From Bacilli bacterium (GTDB taxonomy: Bacteria > Bacillota_I > Bacilli_A > ML615J-28 > CAG-698), in assembly GCA_016282055.1 (NCBI GenBank), contig JAEEJT010000112.1:1-6533 (forward strand): a stretch of DNA of 6,533 nt, given 5' to 3'. The notes beneath the pieces are model-generated. The model did no database searches, was not told the DNA's origin, and saw nothing but the letters and a program-made list of their open reading frames with translations. Positions 5,101-6,533 of the stretch are shown here, in pieces (the stretch's first letter is position 1; every line of letters starts with the position of its first letter). Both the position numbers and the translations under genes were made by a program.

Positions 5101-6439
5101 GAGTGTCCAATTTGAAGAGGGGAGGAAAAACGTAATTGCCGACGCTTTATCCAGAATACCTACAAATAAAATAAATGATAATAAAGAAATATTAAATGCA
5201 ATTCTTAATAATAATATAAGCAATAACAAATCAAATAATGAGAATAATGAGGATAATATAAATAAATTCATGGAGGATTTCATAAATAAGAGAATCATAA
5301 ATATTGATGGTGTTGACTATTATAAGCAAGGCGAAAATATCAGGAAAATTATCAAAGATAGATCAAAACAGATTGAACTAATAAATGAAGCACATCAAGT
5401 AGGCCATGAAGGTATATATAAAACATATAACCGATTGAAACGTGACTACTATTGGAAATCTATGAAGAAAGACGTACAAACATTTATTAGGAACTGCCAT
5501 AGGTGTCAAATATATAGACCACAAATCCTTAATAAAAATGTGGAAAGCATAGCTACTCCTCCTGGATATCCCTTTTCAAGAGTAGGTTTAGATTTGATCG
5601 GTCCTTTACCAACTACAAAGAATAATAATAAGTATATTATAGTATTGGTAGATTATTTAACAAAGTGGGTAGAGGCAGAACCTCTTAAAACTATAGAATC
5701 CGACGATGTAATCAAGTTTTTAAAAATGGTATTTTCAAGGCATGGAGTTCCAGAAATTCTTATAACTGATAATGGACCACAATTTTTTTCGGATAAGACT
5801 AAAGCGTTTCTTGATTTACACGATGTTTTTGTTCATTATTCTACTACTTATCATCCCGCGACTAATGGTGAGGTAGAAAATCGAAATAGAGAAATAAGTA
5901 AATACTTACGATTGCTTGGTGAAAAGGTAGAATCCTGGGATGAAACCTTATATAGTGCTCTTTGGGCTCTTAGAACAGCAAAGAATGAAGTTACAAAATT
6001 TAGTAGCTTTGAGTTATTGTATGGACGAAGAGATTTGCAACCCTTTGAACTAACCTTAAATATAGAAAAAAGAAATGATATGGAGAGCGAAGAAGAATAT
6101 TGGCTGAGGAAATTTATTACGCATGATAAATGGATTAAAGAGGCCATTAGCAATATTGAAACTGCAAATAAACTCTGGGAAGATCGACGAAAACAGATTA
6201 AAAGAATGAGAGCTTGTTATAAGGCCGGAGATCTAGTATTAGTAAAAGTGTTCAACAGAAGAAAACTCGACCCATATTTTACTGGACCGCTAAGAATTGC
6301 TAAGCAAGAACTAAATACAGTAACTGTATGTGACCCAATTACTGGAGAGATAGCTGACAGAAACATACACTTAAAGAATGTTGTTCCATACTTTACGGAG
6401 ATAAACCTTTATGAGGAAGGACAGGAGAATGAATCATAA
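2147..6439 (+). CDS. pol: Pol polyprotein: protease, reverse transcriptase, RNase H, integrase
   Basis: Pol processes the polyprotein, copies element RNA to DNA and integrates it. The frame has 1430 codons from the ATG at 2147 but is open from 2093; the likely product is a Gag-Pol fusion of about 1875 residues made by -1 frameshifting, so this ATG need not be used. Numbering from it: residues 1-300 are Asn-rich, acidic and then Lys-rich, with no catalytic domain. Residues about 304-345 resemble a pre-protease segment of fungal Ty3 elements. Protease is at about 358-470, with D377-T-C-A-S and I449-G450. Reverse transcriptase is at about 570-860, with D675 and YIDD at 737-740. RNase H is at about 880-1003 (D886, E928, D955, D999). 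An Asn-rich tether follows at about 1006-1046. Integrase has HHCC zinc ligands H1083, H1087, C1117 and C1120, a D1149, D1208, E1244 core with 35 residues between the last two, and a GPF/Y-like module near 1380. There is no internal stop. Confidence 0.95.
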   Translation: MKSKTNELYHNNNINNLMTMVDNDTILPVMNNNINDIQNINYLNTNNNNNSTQNILNKSYEIVAAATRNTRNNKKHNEKPYERKEVRFNLKDNPTPIQTVAMNHNNNNQNNMKTNINNSINIVNHNKDISMDDNDRNSEVINNNTNELTNEGDDNNYDENEDFDNIDNENKNSSNSIHNNQLTEQPIMESTDDVIMVDDIEKDEGETDPDIIVPNSVESPMSKVSNGKDKTSVQENNKTEKLKHLDPSFIAEKNIKNVKRRNKEERIKDIKNKINETNANDKKNENSIKQTERHIKLMETFGEYCIQDLIKEIASTDVITKLVYLLDLFPKFRTEFLRALKLTPKQIITNVMTIISKHKIIKVRGKVEGKDCEIFLDTCASVNVITRTALNKLKINKPSVGRISETIFQAYSNSSIDSDIYNLEISIGSRIFNEYFRVIEKDDIFDILIGVDSLKNNRFDINLVDDILYYIDENNKYIKLTDLLYDINFNHTSSEDEEYPVSNSEPLLVTITFNNDQENNTADESINLKGKLINDIISSVPKKVRNEIGKLFIKFKNVIAIKTDDLGKSKLLPHRIELLPNTSPIKLKAYRLSKSQMVALKKILIKLKNNKLIVPSNSTWSFPVVLVPKKNNDWRMCVDYRQLNNVTIKDSYALPLIDEIFMFIGKNAKVLSTIDLFSGYHQVPMYIDDQDKTTFTTMFGNYKFRVMPFGLCNAPASFQREMNRIFFDLIGVCLFIYIDDLIVFSDSVESHIDHLTKVFSILEENGLKLNLEKCSFFKEEVILLGHTLSTKGISPIPDKVKVICNWIPPKNTTQLKSFLGAVGYYRKFIRNFAQIASPLFALLKKDVSYVWSDSCNSAFENLKYALTRAPILTPPDYSKPFIIRTDASKDGLGGVLLQINEDKLEVPIYFESRSLSPSESNYSVTDLEGKAVYHCVKKFKPYFSVSKFPTIVYTDHKPLVSIFSKREPSNSRHLKWITELSILKVSVQFEEGRKNVIADALSRIPTNKINDNKEILNAILNNNISNNKSNNENNEDNINKFMEDFINKRIINIDGVDYYKQGENIRKIIKDRSKQIELINEAHQVGHEGIYKTYNRLKRDYYWKSMKKDVQTFIRNCHRCQIYRPQILNKNVESIATPPGYPFSRVGLDLIGPLPTTKNNNKYIIVLVDYLTKWVEAEPLKTIESDDVIKFLKMVFSRHGVPEILITDNGPQFFSDKTKAFLDLHDVFVHYSTTYHPATNGEVENRNREISKYLRLLGEKVESWDETLYSALWALRTAKNEVTKFSSFELLYGRRDLQPFELTLNIEKRNDMESEEEYWLRKFITHDKWIKEAISNIETANKLWEDRRKQIKRMRACYKAGDLVLVKVFNRRKLDPYFTGPLRIAKQELNTVTVCDPITGEIADRNIHLKNVVPYFTEINLYEEGQENES
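3218..3556 (+). other. Pol domain: retropepsin-like aspartic protease
   Basis: Residues about 358-470 of Pol show the retropepsin pattern. A beta strand pair (VRGKVEGKDCEIFL) leads into the active-site Asp of D377-T378-C379-A380-S381, and a downstream hydrophobic-hydrophobic-Gly motif, DILIGVDSL (446-454), matches the C-terminal part of the fold. Such enzymes work as homodimers and cut Gag and Gag-Pol. The odd point is Cys at 379, where DTG or DSG is nearly always found. The catalytic Asp itself is kept, so activity cannot be excluded. Boundaries are approximate. Confidence 0.85.
3851..4726 (+). other. Pol domain: reverse transcriptase (Ty3/gypsy type)
   Basis: Residues about 569-860 contain the consecutive RT blocks: the LPHRIEL entry, the WSFPVVLVPKK strand, WRMCVDYRQLN, STIDLFSGYHQ with catalytic D675, MPFGLCNAPASFQ, and YIDD with D739 and D740. 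These are followed by GLKLNLEKCSFF and the LGHTLS segment. All three metal-binding aspartates are present. Wording and spacing are typical of Ty3/gypsy rather than Ty1/copia or LINE enzymes. No frameshift or stop interrupts the domain. Confidence 0.96.
4781..5155 (+). other. Pol domain: RNase H
   Basis: The domain removes element RNA from RNA:DNA hybrids and leaves the polypurine primer. Pol residues about 880-1003 carry all four acidic active-site positions: D886 in RTDAS, E928 in TDLEGKA, D955 in YTDHKPL, and D999 in VIADALSR. The closing IADALSR motif is typical of Ty3/gypsy RNase H. An Asn-rich stretch of about 40 residues then separates it from integrase. Confidence 0.94.
5390..6418 (+). 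other. Pol domain: integrase (HHCC, DD35E core, GPF/Y-like C terminus)
   Basis: The N-terminal zinc domain has H1083-x3-H1087 and C1117-x2-C1120. The catalytic core has D1149 in GLDLIGPLP, D1208 in ITDNGPQF and E1244 in NGEVEN, with exactly 35 residues between D1208 and E1244, the canonical DD35E spacing. The C-terminal part contains KLDPYFTGPLRI (1373-1384) and HLKNVVPYF, matching the GPF/Y module of many Ty3/gypsy integrases, with Leu in place of the final Phe/Tyr. The protein ends soon after with no chromodomain visible, so targeting by histone-mark reading is not suggested. Confidence 0.94.
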
Positions 6440-6533
6440 TATCATATATATATAGGTTATAACTAATTCAAATAATTATAATAAAAATAGATAGTAAAAT
6501 ATAAATAATTATAATAATATAGATAGCATAATA
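6440..6533 (+). other. AT-rich 3' untranslated region of the element, incomplete
   Basis: Sequence after the pol stop is almost all A and T and holds no recognisable gene. Neither the TGATAC LTR start nor a G-rich polypurine tract appears before the window ends, so the internal region continues further. A short tandem repeat occupies 6470-6533. Confidence 0.7.
6470..6533 (+). repeat. Imperfect tandem repeat, 33-base period, about two copies
   Basis: A segment starting AAATAATTATAATAA and ending ATAGATAG occurs at 6470-6494 and again at 6503-6526, with a one-base length difference and a nearby substitution. The starts are 33 bases apart. The second copy runs to the window edge, so more copies may follow. 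The low complexity of the sequence limits how much weight this can bear. Confidence 0.5.

Larger units (their letters stand above)
68..6533 (+). mobile_element. Ty3/gypsy LTR retrotransposon, 5' LTR to 3' UTR, 3' LTR outside window
   Basis: The order LTR, tRNA primer-binding site, gag, then pol with protease, reverse transcriptase, RNase H and integrase defines the Ty3/gypsy class; in Ty1/copia elements integrase precedes reverse transcriptase. Both reading frames are open over their full length and the RT, RNase H and integrase catalytic residues are present, so the copy appears structurally intact up to the window edge. No env-like frame follows pol within the visible 94 bases and no chromodomain is seen at the integrase C terminus. 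The 3' LTR is not in the window, so LTR divergence, insertion age and target-site duplication cannot be assessed. Confidence 0.95.

Noticed and set aside
6440..6533. An env-like third ORF or the 3' LTR after pol.
   Set aside because: There is no sizeable open frame and no TGATAC LTR start or polypurine tract in these 94 bases.
1..6533. A novel defence, toxin-antitoxin, CRISPR or other non-transposon system.
   Set aside because: All coding capacity is accounted for by gag and pol of an LTR retrotransposon; nothing else with gene-like properties is visible on either strand.

Overview
The window is almost entirely one Ty3/gypsy-type LTR retrotransposon (Metaviridae-like), on the + strand, in a very AT-rich eukaryotic genome. 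No host gene, tRNA, rRNA, CRISPR array or bacterial feature is visible. The non-coding parts are close to pure A+T, and both proteins carry long asparagine-rich stretches with standard stop codons. Together this suits a lineage with an extremely AT-rich genome. Anaerobic gut fungi (Neocallimastigomycota) are my leading guess; other early-diverging fungi, microsporidia or dictyostelids are alternatives. The host assignment is an inference of low confidence.

Layout: positions 1-67 look like the 3' tail of the internal region of a Ty3/gypsy element (a TTC...GAA hairpin followed by a polypurine tract), not host flank. Positions 68-639 are an LTR bounded by TGATAC...GTATCA. A primer-binding site complementary to the 3' end of a tRNA-Lys lies at 645-661. 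After a short AT-rich leader comes gag (813-2108; capsid-like domain, Asn-rich linker, one CCHC zinc knuckle). It is followed by a 1430-codon pol frame (2147-6439; protease, reverse transcriptase, RNase H, integrase with a GPF/Y-like module). The last 94 bases are AT-rich 3' untranslated sequence with a short tandem repeat. The 3' LTR and its polypurine tract lie beyond the window.

How the genes work together: Gag forms the particle and Pol supplies processing, reverse transcription and integration. The most informative point is at the gag/pol junction. Pol is in the -1 frame relative to gag. The last codons of gag contain a canonical slippery heptamer T TTA AAC (2096-2102) in the correct register, followed after 6 nt by a 7-bp stem-loop (2109-2130). 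The pol frame is open from 2093, so a -1 slip would give a Gag-Pol fusion of about 1875 residues. Both frames are uninterrupted and nearly all expected catalytic residues are present, so the element looks intact and possibly recently active. The main departure is a DTC in place of the usual DTG/DSG at the protease active site.
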